From NCBI RefSeq assembly GCF_000023585.1, contig NC_012914.1:5773501-5837500 (forward strand): DNA of 64,000 nucleotides, read 5' to 3'. Origin of the DNA: Paenibacillus sp. JDR-2. Lineage in GTDB: Bacteria > Bacillota > Bacilli > Paenibacillales > Paenibacillaceae. This document shows positions 43,544-53,406 of the stretch, one piece after another (position 1 is the stretch's first letter; each line of letters starts with the position of its first letter). A program made the translations under genes and the position numbers. The notes beneath the pieces are model-generated. The model did no database searches, was not told the origin of the DNA, and worked only from the letters and a program-made list of their open reading frames with translations.

Positions 43544-44575
43544 TTAACCGCGCGCGAAGCCGCGATCGTATTGTCTCGGAACTTCGATTTCTTTGTGGAG
43601 AACGCTTGCTGCTTCGAGGGCCCAGTAAGGATTGCGAAGCATGCCCCGGCCTACGGCCACAAGATCCGCGTCTTCGTTGCCGATCACGGAATTGGCAAGC
43701 GCAGGATCGTCTAATCTGCCGACTGCGATAACCGGGATATCCAGTGCTTCTCTGATCGCTCTCGCGAGAGGCACCTGGTAACCCGCATGCGTGCCCGGTC
43801 TGCCCGCGGCCGCGATTTGCCCTTCCCCGCCAGCGCTGATATGGAAGACGTCAACGCCAGCTTCTTTGAATTCCTTCGCAAACGCGATGCTTTCGTTAAT
43901 GCCATAGCCGCCTTCTGCATATTCCCGGGCGGAGATCCGCATAAATAACGGCATGTGGGCAGGCATTTCGCTTTTTGCGGCTTTAATCACTTCTTTTCCG
44001 AATAACGTCCGGTCTTGGCCGTATTTATCCGCTCTTTTGTTCGTAAGCGGGGACACGAACTGATGTATCAGATAGCCGTGAGCACCATGAATTTCAATGG
44101 TATCCACGCCAGCCTGAACGGCACGGCGTACAGCCAGTCTGAATTTCTCCACCATTTGCTCCGCTTCTTCAGTGGTCAGAGCACGAGGCGTTTTTGAATT
44201 TTCGTCAAACGGAATAGCCGACGGTGCTACCGGCAGTTCCGCGTCCTCGGCTTTACGGCCGGCATGGGCAATCTGAATGCCTATTTTTGCCCCGTGCTGA
44301 TGGACGGCCTCCACGATGCGTGCCAGCGCCGGAATATGATCATCCGACCACAATCCCAAATCATAGTCCGTAATCCGGCCATCCGGCTCGACGTCGGTCA
44401 TTTCGATAATAATCAATCCCGCGCCGCCAACCGCGCGGCTGACGTAATGCGCGTAATGCCAATCGTTTGCGATGCCGCCTTTGGCCGTTACCGAGTATTG
44501 GCACATCGGCGGCATAACGACGCGGTTTTTCAAGGACAAGCTTTTAATCTCGTACGGAGTAAATAAGTGCTTCAA
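43544..44575 (-). CDS. namA: NADPH dehydrogenase, Old Yellow Enzyme family (YqjM/NamA)
   Basis: 343-residue cytoplasmic FMN enzyme reducing activated C=C bonds (enones, nitro compounds) with NADPH, linked to oxidative and xenobiotic stress. The YqjM-subgroup marks are present: redox-tuning Cys25 in PPMCQYSV, substrate-binding pair in EIHGAHGYLIHQF, and the C-terminal arginine finger in QYDRGF. The length matches the family. It is divergent from a LysR regulator at 44794, which probably controls it. It is unrelated to the sugar genes on either side. Confidence 0.95.
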   Translation of the reverse strand: MKHLFTPYEIKSLSLKNRVVMPPMCQYSVTAKGGIANDWHYAHYVSRAVGGAGLIIIEMTDVEPDGRITDYDLGLWSDDHIPALARIVEAVHQHGAKIGIQIAHAGRKAEDAELPVAPSAIPFDENSKTPRALTTEEAEQMVEKFRLAVRRAVQAGVDTIEIHGAHGYLIHQFVSPLTNKRADKYGQDRTLFGKEVIKAAKSEMPAHMPLFMRISAREYAEGGYGINESIAFAKEFKEAGVDVFHISAGGEGQIAAAGRPGTHAGYQVPLARAIREALDIPVIAVGRLDDPALANSVIGNEDADLVAVGRGMLRNPYWALEAASVLHKEIEVPRQYDRGFARG

Positions 44576-44740
44576 AATACGATCTCTCCTCTATTCTATA
44601 GTTCCACGGCTCCAATTCGGCTACATAATAATGTACCCAGTTTTGGACAACTCATGATCAGGCATTTGTAAAAGAATGCTACAGAGCCCATTATACCTTT
44701 GCTCCTACAATAAAACTAATTATATAAATTGCATTTAACC

Positions 44741-44754
44741 ATAAAAATATTTAT
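44741..44754. promoter_or_regulatory. Possible LysR binding site
   Basis: An AT-rich imperfect palindrome ATAAAAATATTTAT of the T-N11-A type lies 39 bases before the lysR start, in the spacer shared with namA. AT-rich surroundings make chance matches easy. Confidence 0.35.
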
Positions 44755-44793
44755 AATTCGGTTTACTGATAACGATAGAGGATGAGGAATACG

Positions 44794-45654
44794 ATGGTCG
44801 ATTTTGAATGGTATCGAAGCTTTATTGCTATATACAAGCATCACTCCGTCTCCGAAGCCGCCAAGACCAGAATGATGACGCAGCCCGCCATGAGTCAGCA
44901 TTTAGCCGCACTGGAGGCTGAAGTTGGAGAAGCGTTATTCACGCGTGTATCGAGGAGACTTGCCGTAACCGAACGGGGCAAAGAGCTGTACTCCCGGGTT
45001 GCGCCGCTAGTTGAATCGCTGGAGGAAACAACGGCCGGGCTGAAATCCACGTCCCTGCCGAACAATAAGGTGTTCCGCATCGGCTTATCTCTGGAGTATT
45101 TTCAGGAGCTGTTTCTTCCCAAGGTTACGAATTCCGGCATGTGCAGCGTCTCTTACTTCGGAACTGCTGATCAATTGCTTGAGCTGTTAAAGGAAGATCA
45201 AGTGGAGCTTATTATTACTCCCAAGAAATTTATCGTGCCCGGCATTGAGTATGAGCTGTTAATGGAAGAGACCTTTACGATCATAACGCCGGCTTCGCTC
45301 GAGATCCCCGATCTTCGCCATCCCAAAGAGATCGAGGAATGGCTGTCCGAGCAGCGATGGATTTCCTACGGGCTGGAACTCCCCATAATTAGACGCCTAT
45401 GGAGAGAGCATTTCAAGAGACGTCCTCTAATCAAGCCCAAGCATGTGATTCCCAACCTGCACGCGGTTATTAGAGCCGTCGAGATGGGCGCCGGAATCAG
45501 CGTGATCCCTACCTATCTGCTTGAGCATTCGAAGGCCGGCATTCATACCTGCTTCGACAATTTGACTGTTACTAATGATCTGTTAATCGGCTATAAAAGC
45601 AAGCACAAGCATCTGCCCGAGCTGCAGGAAATTATTTCGATTATCCGGAGATGA
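44794..45654 (+). CDS. LysR-family transcription regulator
   Basis: 286-residue cytoplasmic regulator. The winged helix-turn-helix (1-62) contains KHHSVSEAAKTRMMTQPAMS and ARRL-like VSRRLAVTERGKEL; the effector domain (about 90-286) is of normal size. I start at the ATG at 44794 because GAGGA sits five bases before it; the ATG at 44782 has no usable ribosome site. It is divergent from the Old Yellow Enzyme gene and is its most likely regulator, sensing an electrophile or quinone (inference). Confidence 0.9.
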   Translation: MVDFEWYRSFIAIYKHHSVSEAAKTRMMTQPAMSQHLAALEAEVGEALFTRVSRRLAVTERGKELYSRVAPLVESLEETTAGLKSTSLPNNKVFRIGLSLEYFQELFLPKVTNSGMCSVSYFGTADQLLELLKEDQVELIITPKKFIVPGIEYELLMEETFTIITPASLEIPDLRHPKEIEEWLSEQRWISYGLELPIIRRLWREHFKRRPLIKPKHVIPNLHAVIRAVEMGAGISVIPTYLLEHSKAGIHTCFDNLTVTNDLLIGYKSKHKHLPELQEIISIIRR

Positions 45655-45666
45655 GAAAAACGAAAA

Positions 45667-45696
45667 GCAGGGAAGAACGAAATCGTTCTTCCCTGC
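45667..45696 (-). terminator. Terminator after giant SLH protein gene
   Basis: A 14-bp perfect stem (45667-45680 with 45683-45696) with a 2-base loop. On the minus strand it is followed by TTTTCGTTTTTC. It begins six bases after the stop codon and may also stop the convergent lysR transcript. Confidence 0.85.
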
Positions 45697-45701
45697 TGCC
45701 G

Positions 45702-48700
45702 TTAATTGATTATATTTTTAGCACCAAGCAAATTAAATATGATTTGTGCGGATTCGGCTCGGGTAGCAATCCCCCGCGGATCAAATATACCTGCCGAACG
45801 TCCTTTAATTAATCCAAGTTCGGATGCCTGCTCTACGTATTCCGACGCCCAAGAGGAAATATCCTGTTGGTCATGGAATGTGGCATCCTTATTTCCTTCC
45901 GCAGTGCCTTTGTCCAAAAAGGCGCGCATCAACATGGTGACCATTTCCTCGCGTGTGATTTGCGCATTCGGATCAAATTTTCCGCCGCCCTTGCCTGTCA
46001 CGATGCCCGCATTTGACGCAATTGCGACGGCTTCCGCGTACCATGCATCCGAACTTACATCCGCGAACACCGTACCTCCATCCCCTTCAAGCTTAAGGGC
46101 ACGCACGAGCAATGCCGCGAATTCTGCACGGGTAACCGCACGGCCCGGCGCGAACGAGCCACCGCCTGTTCCGTTTATGATATGCTTCGCCGCCAATTGT
46201 TGAATGACGTCTTTCGCCCAGTAACCGGATGGCACGTCATTATAATTCCATACGGTCTCTATGAGAGCGTAGCTGCCAGGATCATTTGCTTCAAATGTCC
46301 ACTGACCATTCTCGTAGCTGCCTCCGATATATACCGGTTCACTGTTTGCGTTCAGCTTGTATATACCGGCCAGCTTCGGATTAATGGCAGCATCGCCTTT
46401 CAAATGAACAATGACAGGATGAGCGAACGCCGTAAGCTTGGACAGGCCCAAAACAAACGTTCCGGCTAATGTTGCCTGCGTCTGATCCGGAAGGCTTCCC
46501 AGCTGCTTAGATGCGCTCTCTTGCGGCAGCCAATCCAAGTCCACTACCATTTGATTGCCTTGCGTTGTACTCTGCTGCCATTGCTTCAGAAGCTCTGCCG
46601 GCAGCTCCAGCTCAACCTGCGCAGCCCGGAGAATAATCCGGCTTCCCGCCGGAAGCGACGCGGCTTGAGAAGGAAGCACCACATGCCTGATATCAGCAGG
46701 AATCTGTACCACGGCCTTACCGTTTGCCGGCAGATTAGCTAATTCTCCTGCCTTTACCTCATAGGTCTGGGTCGGAGATGTTCCCGTACCTCCATTACCG
46801 CCGGTGCCGCCAGTACCTCCTGTACCTCCTGTACCTCCTGTACCGCCATTCCCGCCGTTATTGCCGCCCGTGTTTCCGTCACCGGACTTGGCAGGCACGG
46901 TAACCGTAAGACTAATCGTATCCGCAGCCGAGTTATCCGATGTACGCGTTACGGTCAGAACCAAGCTGACCGTCGTCTCTGCGGCAGGCGGAGTAATAAC
47001 GCCGTTTAATCCAACGACATCCGGATGGCTGCTGCTCTTAATAGCTGCCTGGAACCCCGCCGGTACGGACGGCATGGTCAAAGCTGTCGCGTCTTGTGCG
47101 GGGGAAGCTATGGCCGTAATGCCATCCGCCACTTCCTGCGCGGTAAGCTGAGCGGGCTGCTGCGTTCCGTACACCTTCATTTCGTAGATGGAATAGCCCC
47201 ATTGACCGGATTTTTCCACCCCTTGCATCCGGATATACCGGGCAGCGGTATTCAGGTCAATGATATCCGTACCGCCATTGCTGTTCGTTTCGGTATATAC
47301 ATCCGTCCAGGCCTGACCGTCCGGAGAGGATTGCAGCTTATACCCTTTGGCATAAGAGTCCTCCCAATCGATCGCAACCCGGTATACGTTATAGGTGTTC
47401 TGCAAGTCTACCTGAATCCAGTTTGCAGCCGATTCGCTCGCGCTCCAGCGCGTGCTCTTATCGCCGTCAAAGGCTGCGGCAGCTGCCTGCTGGGCGTTTG
47501 ATGCCGAGGAAGCCTGCGATGGTTTGCCAAGCGCAATATTAGGAGCTTCCTGGCCGTATACTTCCATCTCATACAAGGAGAAGCCCCACTGGCCGGACTT
47601 TTCCATCCCTTGCATGCGGACGTAACGTCCAACGGCATCCACCGGAATCTGCTCCCTGCCTCCCTGCGAGTTGGCCTGCTCGTAAATATCGCTCCAATTC
47701 ACGCCGTCCATCGAGGTCTGAAGCTTGTAGCCTTTGGCATAGGAAGCTTCCCATTGCAGGACGATTTCGTTCAGGGAATAGATGCCTCCAAGATCCACTT
47801 GAATAAAGTTGTCCGCGGCTTCGCCAGCTCCCCAGCGGGTTGACGAGTCTCCGTCAAACGCTTTGTCGGCCGTTTGCTGGCCGTTCGATTCGGAGGAAGC
47901 ACTGGCGGTTTTGCCTTGCGCCAGATTGATTTTGGCCGCGTCTTTAATCGTCATTTGTACCGTAACCGGCTCATTGGCCTTCAGCGGAAGGACGCGCGCA
48001 ATATTACCGATCGGCGACGTGCGGATTTGCGCGTCATCACTGCTGATCTGCTCGATGCCCGCGCGCTGAATCAGCGTCAGATCCTGGTCAATCGCGGAAG
48101 TCAGCTGTACGGTAACCTTACGCTGATTCATATCCCAGCTTAAGTTGTTGATCGTAAATTGGCTTTTGCCGAGGATGCCGGAAATCGAGCCTTTCTTCAA
48201 ATCTTTCGGCAAGGCCGGCAAAAGCTCCAGCGTTCCCGGCTCGGAGGTTGCCAGCATCTCCATCATGATCGTTGGCACGGAGTTCACGACATCCGTCGCA
48301 AAAGTTCCGTGATTGTTATAGTGCGATGTAGCCAAGCTTGTGTAATAATAATCATCCTTCGCGAAACGAAGAAGCTTCGCATTCACGGAATCCGCATCAT
48401 TCAGATTGGCCGCGATAAGCGCGCCGTGCAATAAGCCGTGACCGGCGTTCTCGTAATTGCCGCCGTCTTTCTTGTTCAGGAAAACTTTAGCCGCGTCATA
48501 CAAGGCTTTGTTTTTTTCCGGCGTTACCTCTTTGTAAGGCCAGACCGGCATCAGGCCGCTGGAGTGACGATGCTGATAGTTGTTTTTGTTCATCAGATCC
48601 GGCCATGCCCATTCAGCCAGCGCTCCGTCGTTGTTAACCAGATACGGAGGCAGATTGTCGAGCTTCTCCTGCCAGACCGGTATTTTGTCCTGATCCTTGC

Positions 48701-51700
48701 CAAGCAGCTTGCTTGTCTCGATCAGGGTCTCCAGTGCGAAGCGCGCGCCGGAGATATCGTAAACGGAGTTGACGGACAACGGCACTCCGCCAGCAGGCCG
48801 GTTCTCAGGAGAGATGGATCCGGCAAAGATATATTTGCCATTACCGTCTTTTTCCACAAGGAAATCTTCATAGAAATCCCCCATGTCGCGGATAAGCGGA
48901 TAATATTGATTTTCCAGAAAATCCTTGTCGCCGCTAATCTCGTAATATTCCCAGAACGGATACAACAGCCAAGACTCTCCGCCCGTTACGTATTGATACG
49001 GATAGTCGAAGTTGATGTTCGAGATCAGCCCTTCGCCGTTAGGCGTATTGCCGCCGGTGAGCATCCCTCTTGTGCCAAGCAGCTTCTCGGCATTCGTTCG
49101 GAAATCATTCTGCCACTGTTTGTTCAGGTAGAAGTACCCGGCCATCGCCTCCGGCATATTGCCGATATTGCCGCCGGAAATTTGCAGGTTCAAGTTGGCG
49201 TCCAAATGATAGTAACCATCCCAGCCGACGTTGCTGTCCCCCGTCCAGTTGCCGAGCAGGTCAGGCGCGGCCGTCTCGTTGCTAGATCCAAGCAGGTGGT
49301 AGCGGCCGGAGTAGAACATTCTCTCGTACAAGGCCGGAATCGGAGTCGCGGATTGCTTCTGCATGGCGAGCAGCTGTTCATTGGACTTCGAGCGGTCTTC
49401 CGGGCTTGCGCCGAGATCAAAGGACACGCGGTCAAAAATCTGGCTATGCTCGCTCACTTGACGATCCAGCAGCGTTTCATAATCGTCCGTTATTCCGGAC
49501 AGCTTGCTTTGCAGCAGCTCCTTATTCCATTCCTGTTCGGCGGGAAGACCGCCTTGGTAAGTGCCGTCGTAACGCTGGGTGAGGGACAGCAGCAGCACAT
49601 AGGTTGCGCCGGATACCGACACCGCATCGCCTTCCATCACTTTGGTGCCGTCGGTAATGACGCGCGTAACTCCCTCGTAGCCGGCATTATAGCTGCCGTT
49701 TGCGTATTTCGCCCGCAGATTAAGGAATTCCGCATTGGAGTTGTTCTGGAACGTAACTCCTTTATTCAGCAGGTTCATGCCCGGATCGATGCTAAGCGCA
49801 AGCTTCACGTCCAGCGTCTTGCCTGCCGGTGCGGGCATATACTGAACCGTAACGCCGTCCGGTCTGGATACGAAGGAGTCGCGTTCCCAATCGCCCCGGT
49901 CATCCGACCAATTGACCGATACGACTCCGGCGGAATAGTCCGTGGAACGGACATAGTTCGTAATTTCACCGGTGTCCGGCATCGTAATGGTCATCTTGTA
50001 GCCAGGATGCTTGCTGCCTTCCCCGCCGTTCTGATAACCCTGAACATCGGCGGCCAGCTGATTCGCTTCCTGGTATTTGCCTTGAATAAGCCAATCCCGG
50101 ATTTTTTGAATATTTGCCTCGCTTACCGTATTGAAGGTTCTGTTCGGACGGGCTTCCGTTCTGGCCATAAAGAAATCCTTGTCGTCAAAAATAACCGTGT
50201 CATTCCGTGGATTGCCGAACACGATTATGCCCTGTTTACCGTTGCCGGCAAGCAAGCCGTCCTCCCAGTCGCCGTAATTCTGAGGATAAGTGGTGGACAA
50301 AGCCTTCGTCGCAGGATTGCCGGAGGTTGTAAACGAGCCGGTCAGTCCCTTGCTCTCATTGCCCGCCGCATCTACGGCCGTCACCTTCACCGTATAGGTT
50401 TTCCCTGCGGTCAGCCCGTTCAAAGTATAAGCATGCTCACCGGAAGACAAGCTCCCGACAAGCGTTGTGCCCAAATAAACCTTATAGCCGGTTACCGCCT
50501 GGTTGTCGACGGCGGACGGCCATTGAACCGCTGCGGAGGAATCCGTTACGGACGTTGCGGCGAGCAAAGCGGCGGAAGGCCACTCCGGCGCGGTATCGGC
50601 AGGCTTTACTTTGCCGTAGACTTCGAATTCGTACAGCGAGAGACCCCATTGCGTCGCGGCCTTCACGCCCTGCATCCGGACATACCGGCCTTCCGCGGGC
50701 TGATCCAGCTGGATCTCGTCGGTATGATCTCCGGTTACCGAAGCATCGTTCCGGGAATAAACATCCGTCCAGGCGCTGCCGTCTTCCGATACCTGAATTT
50801 TATATTCGGAAGCATAAGCCGCTTCCCACATGAGGACAACCTTGTCGATCACATGCGTCTTGCCCAGGTCCACCTGAAGCCAGTTGTCGTCTCCGCCATT
50901 GGAGCCCCAACGGGTCGCCGGGTTGCCGTCAAACGCGCGGAACGCCGATCTGTCCTTATCGGGCTGGCTGTTGGTCTCCCCGCTTCCGTCATTGGACTGG
51001 GAAGAAGCCGTATAAGCGGAAGGTGCCTTGTTTAGTGCCACGTTAACGGCAACCTCCGGTTCTGCCGGCGTGCCGTAAACCTCGAGCTCGTACAGCGAGT
51101 AACCGTACGCGGTCTGCGGCTGAATTCCTTGCATGCGGATATGCCGCGTATCCTTCCTGATTGTGACCGTCTCGTTCCCGCCTCCGCCGGAAGCGGTATG
51201 ATACGCATCCGTCCAGTGCTCTCCGTCATCCGAGATCTGGATTTTATATTCCTTCGCATAGGCCGCTTCCCACGACAGCACTACCTTCGATACGTTGTAT
51301 ACATCGCCGAGATCGACCGAGATCCATGCGTTATTATCGTTGCTGTGATCCGTAGACCAGCGGGTCGATCCGTTTCCGTCGATGGCCTTCGCTGCAGTAT
51401 ACGAACCGTCTTCATAAGAAGCGGTTACCGTTACGCCCGGCTTAAGGGACAGATTAACCGGCACGTCGACTGGCGGCGCCGGAGGCGTAGGAACCGTCTG
51501 CCCTTGAGGCGGCCACAGGACATAAGTATTCGCGCCGTTATGCGCATCGGCGAATGGCCCGGCCATCATATTGCCGGCGTTTACGTCATTGCCGAAAAAG
51601 TCGGTCGTAACGTCGGCCGCGATGCTTTCGTTCGCCTCCGGAATAAGGCCCACTCTGGACTGCGTCACCGGGGTCAATCCGTTGATGCCGGAAGCATTCA

Positions 51701-53303
51701 GATTAAAGCTCAGGCTGAGGTCCGTATTGGTGGCCGTATAGGCAGCATCGGATACGACATTGGTGAAGTTGCCTTCTTTGACATGCGTTTTGTTTGCTGC
51801 GTCCGACGGCAGAACGGAGCCCTGCACCAGATTGTTATACCAGAAGAACTTTTGGACGGCATTGACGGAGCTAGTCTCGTTCATCGTGCCCGGCTCGAAA
51901 TAATAGTTATCCCTGCCTCCGCCGTCAACGTTGATATTGCCGTTATCGATAAACAGATTGTTCGCGAATACAACGCCGGTCGCATCCAGCATCCGGATAT
52001 CGCTGTTGCCGATAAAGACGTTGTTGTCCACGAGAATCGGCCCGTGAACCGCTTCGGCGTAATATCCCCATGGCGCGTTCATGACGATATTTCCGGTAAT
52101 GCGGACATTCTGGTTGCCCCAGTCCGTCCAAATGCCTGCCGAGTTGCCGCCTTTGGAGTTTTTGATATAGTTGCCTTTGATGAGGCCTTCGTTCATGTAA
52201 TGCACTTTGATTGGCGCCGTCTCGGCTCCGCTGAACTCCCCGCGGTAGTTCGTATCCTCGATCCTGTTGTACAGGATGTCGGAATTCCAGGAGAATACGC
52301 CGGCGATTCCCGACTGGCCGCATTTGGCGATATAGTTGTTGCGGACGATATGCGAGCCGTACTTGTCGGTATCGTGGAAATCCGTCCGCGTATTGCCCGG
52401 TCTGTTGCCTGCCCACTCATCGTTGCCGAGGCCGATATCGATCCCGATCGTACGGGCATTGATAACGATATTATTCTGAATGATCCATTTGAGACCGCCG
52501 TTTACGCTGATCGCCCCGGCTTGTCCTCTTGAAGGCACGCCCGGAAAATCGGAATACGTATTGGCCGCATGCTTGACCGTAAAGCCATCCACCGTAATAT
52601 AGCCCAGGCCCCATGCATCCGGAGCAAAAATTTGCTTGCGCACATTGATTTCGGCAAGCTTCCCGTTGGGATCGGCGCCGTCGAAATTGGCATAAATCGT
52701 TGTGGTATCGGCCGAAACCTCGGTATACCAGGTATCGGCCGCCGATAATACGTTGTTTAAGGAAGGCTTCTCGTAATAAGCCTGCTCATTCAAATAAACG
52801 TCGCCAGCCGTATAACCCGGAAAGAAATTCCCTTCCCCCCCTTGCGGATGGCGTGTCGAGTACGGATTGTAGCTGCCGAAATAGCTGTTTGGCAGCGTAA
52901 CGCGCCATACGTCTCCGCTGTAAGGCGTCCAGGAATCGATCTCCTCGGAGCCTTTAATCACGACTTCGCCGTCACCGGCGTTCGTGTAAGTGATGCGGTG
53001 CGCTTCGTCCGTACCGCCGCGCGCCGGTTTTACCGTCTCGCGATACAGGCCGGCGTGCACCAGTACGGTGTCGCCCGGCTGCGCCAACTCCGCCGCATGA
53101 TTAATGGTCAGGAACGGCTCCGCCTCCGTACCTGGATTGGAATCGCTTCCATTTTTCGCCACATGAAGGGTTTGCCCCGTGCTTGAAGAAGGATCGGCCG
53201 ACACGGCCGGCGGTTTAATCAGAGAACCAAACGCACTCGAGCATAACACGGCGCATAACAGAATTCTGACTAGACTAGAAGCTTGCTTACACTTGAGAAT
53301 CAT
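45702..53303 (-). CDS. Giant cell-wall-anchored glycan enzyme: beta-helix, CBM32, FN3, GH95-like, SLH
   Basis: 2533-residue exported protein. Order: signal peptide (cleaved near AVSA-DP, 36); DUF1565/parallel beta-helix with right-handed repeats (45-595); two F5/8C (CBM32) domains (617-745, 755-898); FN3 (905-993); GH95-like catalytic region (1003-1790); two more CBM32 (1790-1918, 1920-2047); a domain of unknown type (2050-2140); Gly/Thr linker (2141-2175); an unassigned domain (2180-2350); three SLH repeats (2355-2525) with TRAE/TREE motifs binding cell-wall polysaccharide. GH95 marks: Asn1370/Asn1372 in HLDANLNLQ, Glu1500 in ISPENRP, Asp1671 in FATDVVNS, although the usual GNFG after that Asp is absent. 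It is probably an alpha-L-fucosidase or related exo-enzyme. Last gene of the transporter-GH130 unit. Confidence 0.92.
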   Translation of the reverse strand: MILKCKQASSLVRILLCAVLCSSAFGSLIKPPAVSADPSSSTGQTLHVAKNGSDSNPGTEAEPFLTINHAAELAQPGDTVLVHAGLYRETVKPARGGTDEAHRITYTNAGDGEVVIKGSEEIDSWTPYSGDVWRVTLPNSYFGSYNPYSTRHPQGGEGNFFPGYTAGDVYLNEQAYYEKPSLNNVLSAADTWYTEVSADTTTIYANFDGADPNGKLAEINVRKQIFAPDAWGLGYITVDGFTVKHAANTYSDFPGVPSRGQAGAISVNGGLKWIIQNNIVINARTIGIDIGLGNDEWAGNRPGNTRTDFHDTDKYGSHIVRNNYIAKCGQSGIAGVFSWNSDILYNRIEDTNYRGEFSGAETAPIKVHYMNEGLIKGNYIKNSKGGNSAGIWTDWGNQNVRITGNIVMNAPWGYYAEAVHGPILVDNNVFIGNSDIRMLDATGVVFANNLFIDNGNINVDGGGRDNYYFEPGTMNETSSVNAVQKFFWYNNLVQGSVLPSDAANKTHVKEGNFTNVVSDAAYTATNTDLSLSFNLNASGINGLTPVTQSRVGLIPEANESIAADVTTDFFGNDVNAGNMMAGPFADAHNGANTYVLWPPQGQTVPTPPAPPVDVPVNLSLKPGVTVTASYEDGSYTAAKAIDGNGSTRWSTDHSNDNNAWISVDLGDVYNVSKVVLSWEAAYAKEYKIQISDDGEHWTDAYHTASGGGGNETVTIRKDTRHIRMQGIQPQTAYGYSLYELEVYGTPAEPEVAVNVALNKAPSAYTASSQSNDGSGETNSQPDKDRSAFRAFDGNPATRWGSNGGDDNWLQVDLGKTHVIDKVVLMWEAAYASEYKIQVSEDGSAWTDVYSRNDASVTGDHTDEIQLDQPAEGRYVRMQGVKAATQWGLSLYEFEVYGKVKPADTAPEWPSAALLAATSVTDSSAAVQWPSAVDNQAVTGYKVYLGTTLVGSLSSGEHAYTLNGLTAGKTYTVKVTAVDAAGNESKGLTGSFTTSGNPATKALSTTYPQNYGDWEDGLLAGNGKQGIIVFGNPRNDTVIFDDKDFFMARTEARPNRTFNTVSEANIQKIRDWLIQGKYQEANQLAADVQGYQNGGEGSKHPGYKMTITMPDTGEITNYVRSTDYSAGVVSVNWSDDRGDWERDSFVSRPDGVTVQYMPAPAGKTLDVKLALSIDPGMNLLNKGVTFQNNSNAEFLNLRAKYANGSYNAGYEGVTRVITDGTKVMEGDAVSVSGATYVLLLSLTQRYDGTYQGGLPAEQEWNKELLQSKLSGITDDYETLLDRQVSEHSQIFDRVSFDLGASPEDRSKSNEQLLAMQKQSATPIPALYERMFYSGRYHLLGSSNETAAPDLLGNWTGDSNVGWDGYYHLDANLNLQISGGNIGNMPEAMAGYFYLNKQWQNDFRTNAEKLLGTRGMLTGGNTPNGEGLISNINFDYPYQYVTGGESWLLYPFWEYYEISGDKDFLENQYYPLIRDMGDFYEDFLVEKDGNGKYIFAGSISPENRPAGGVPLSVNSVYDISGARFALETLIETSKLLGKDQDKIPVWQEKLDNLPPYLVNNDGALAEWAWPDLMNKNNYQHRHSSGLMPVWPYKEVTPEKNKALYDAAKVFLNKKDGGNYENAGHGLLHGALIAANLNDADSVNAKLLRFAKDDYYYTSLATSHYNNHGTFATDVVNSVPTIMMEMLATSEPGTLELLPALPKDLKKGSISGILGKSQFTINNLSWDMNQRKVTVQLTSAIDQDLTLIQRAGIEQISSDDAQIRTSPIGNIARVLPLKANEPVTVQMTIKDAAKINLAQGKTASASSESNGQQTADKAFDGDSSTRWGAGEAADNFIQVDLGGIYSLNEIVLQWEASYAKGYKLQTSMDGVNWSDIYEQANSQGGREQIPVDAVGRYVRMQGMEKSGQWGFSLYEMEVYGQEAPNIALGKPSQASSASNAQQAAAAAFDGDKSTRWSASESAANWIQVDLQNTYNVYRVAIDWEDSYAKGYKLQSSPDGQAWTDVYTETNSNGGTDIIDLNTAARYIRMQGVEKSGQWGYSIYEMKVYGTQQPAQLTAQEVADGITAIASPAQDATALTMPSVPAGFQAAIKSSSHPDVVGLNGVITPPAAETTVSLVLTVTRTSDNSAADTISLTVTVPAKSGDGNTGGNNGGNGGTGGTGGTGGTGGTGGNGGTGTSPTQTYEVKAGELANLPANGKAVVQIPADIRHVVLPSQAASLPAGSRIILRAAQVELELPAELLKQWQQSTTQGNQMVVDLDWLPQESASKQLGSLPDQTQATLAGTFVLGLSKLTAFAHPVIVHLKGDAAINPKLAGIYKLNANSEPVYIGGSYENGQWTFEANDPGSYALIETVWNYNDVPSGYWAKDVIQQLAAKHIINGTGGGSFAPGRAVTRAEFAALLVRALKLEGDGGTVFADVSSDAWYAEAVAIASNAGIVTGKGGGKFDPNAQITREEMVTMLMRAFLDKGTAEGNKDATFHDQQDISSWASEYVEQASELGLIKGRSAGIFDPRGIATRAESAQIIFNLLGAKNIIN
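46779..46883 (-). repeat. Tandem 9-bp repeat coding Gly-Thr linker
   Basis: Within the giant gene a run of near-identical 9-base units (GGAGGTACA and variants) encodes a GGT-rich linker at residues 2141-2175, between the enzyme part and the wall-anchor part. Perfect copies lie around 46810-46840. Slippage could change linker length between strains. Confidence 0.8.
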
Positions 53304-53348
53304 ACCTGCTTACCCCCTTTCGAATGATCATTATTAAGGCCCTGCAGA

Positions 53349-53372
53349 ACCCCAAGCGGTTACACTTGGGGT
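53349..53372 (-). other. Intercistronic hairpin between GH130 and giant gene
   Basis: ACCCCAAG (53349-53356) pairs with CTTGGGGT (53365-53372) around an 8-base loop, in the 103-base gap before the giant gene. No T-run follows on the minus strand, so read-through into the giant gene is expected. Confidence 0.55.
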
Positions 53373-53406
53373 CGCATCCAACACTCGGATCCTGCTCCAA
53401 GGTTCT

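Noticed and set aside
44741..44754. AT-rich palindrome as a firm LysR site
   Set aside because: Kept only as a low-confidence feature: in such AT-rich spacer a T-N11-A match is expected by chance and no second half-site was found.
48438..51035. An 865-codon open frame on the plus strand inside the giant gene
   Set aside because: It is antisense to the GH95-like and CBM32 domains, has no domain signature or ribosome site, and fits a frame kept open by biased third positions of the real gene.
51129..52532. A 467-codon open frame on the plus strand
   Set aside because: Antisense to the beta-helix and CBM32 part of the giant protein, with no motif or ribosome site.
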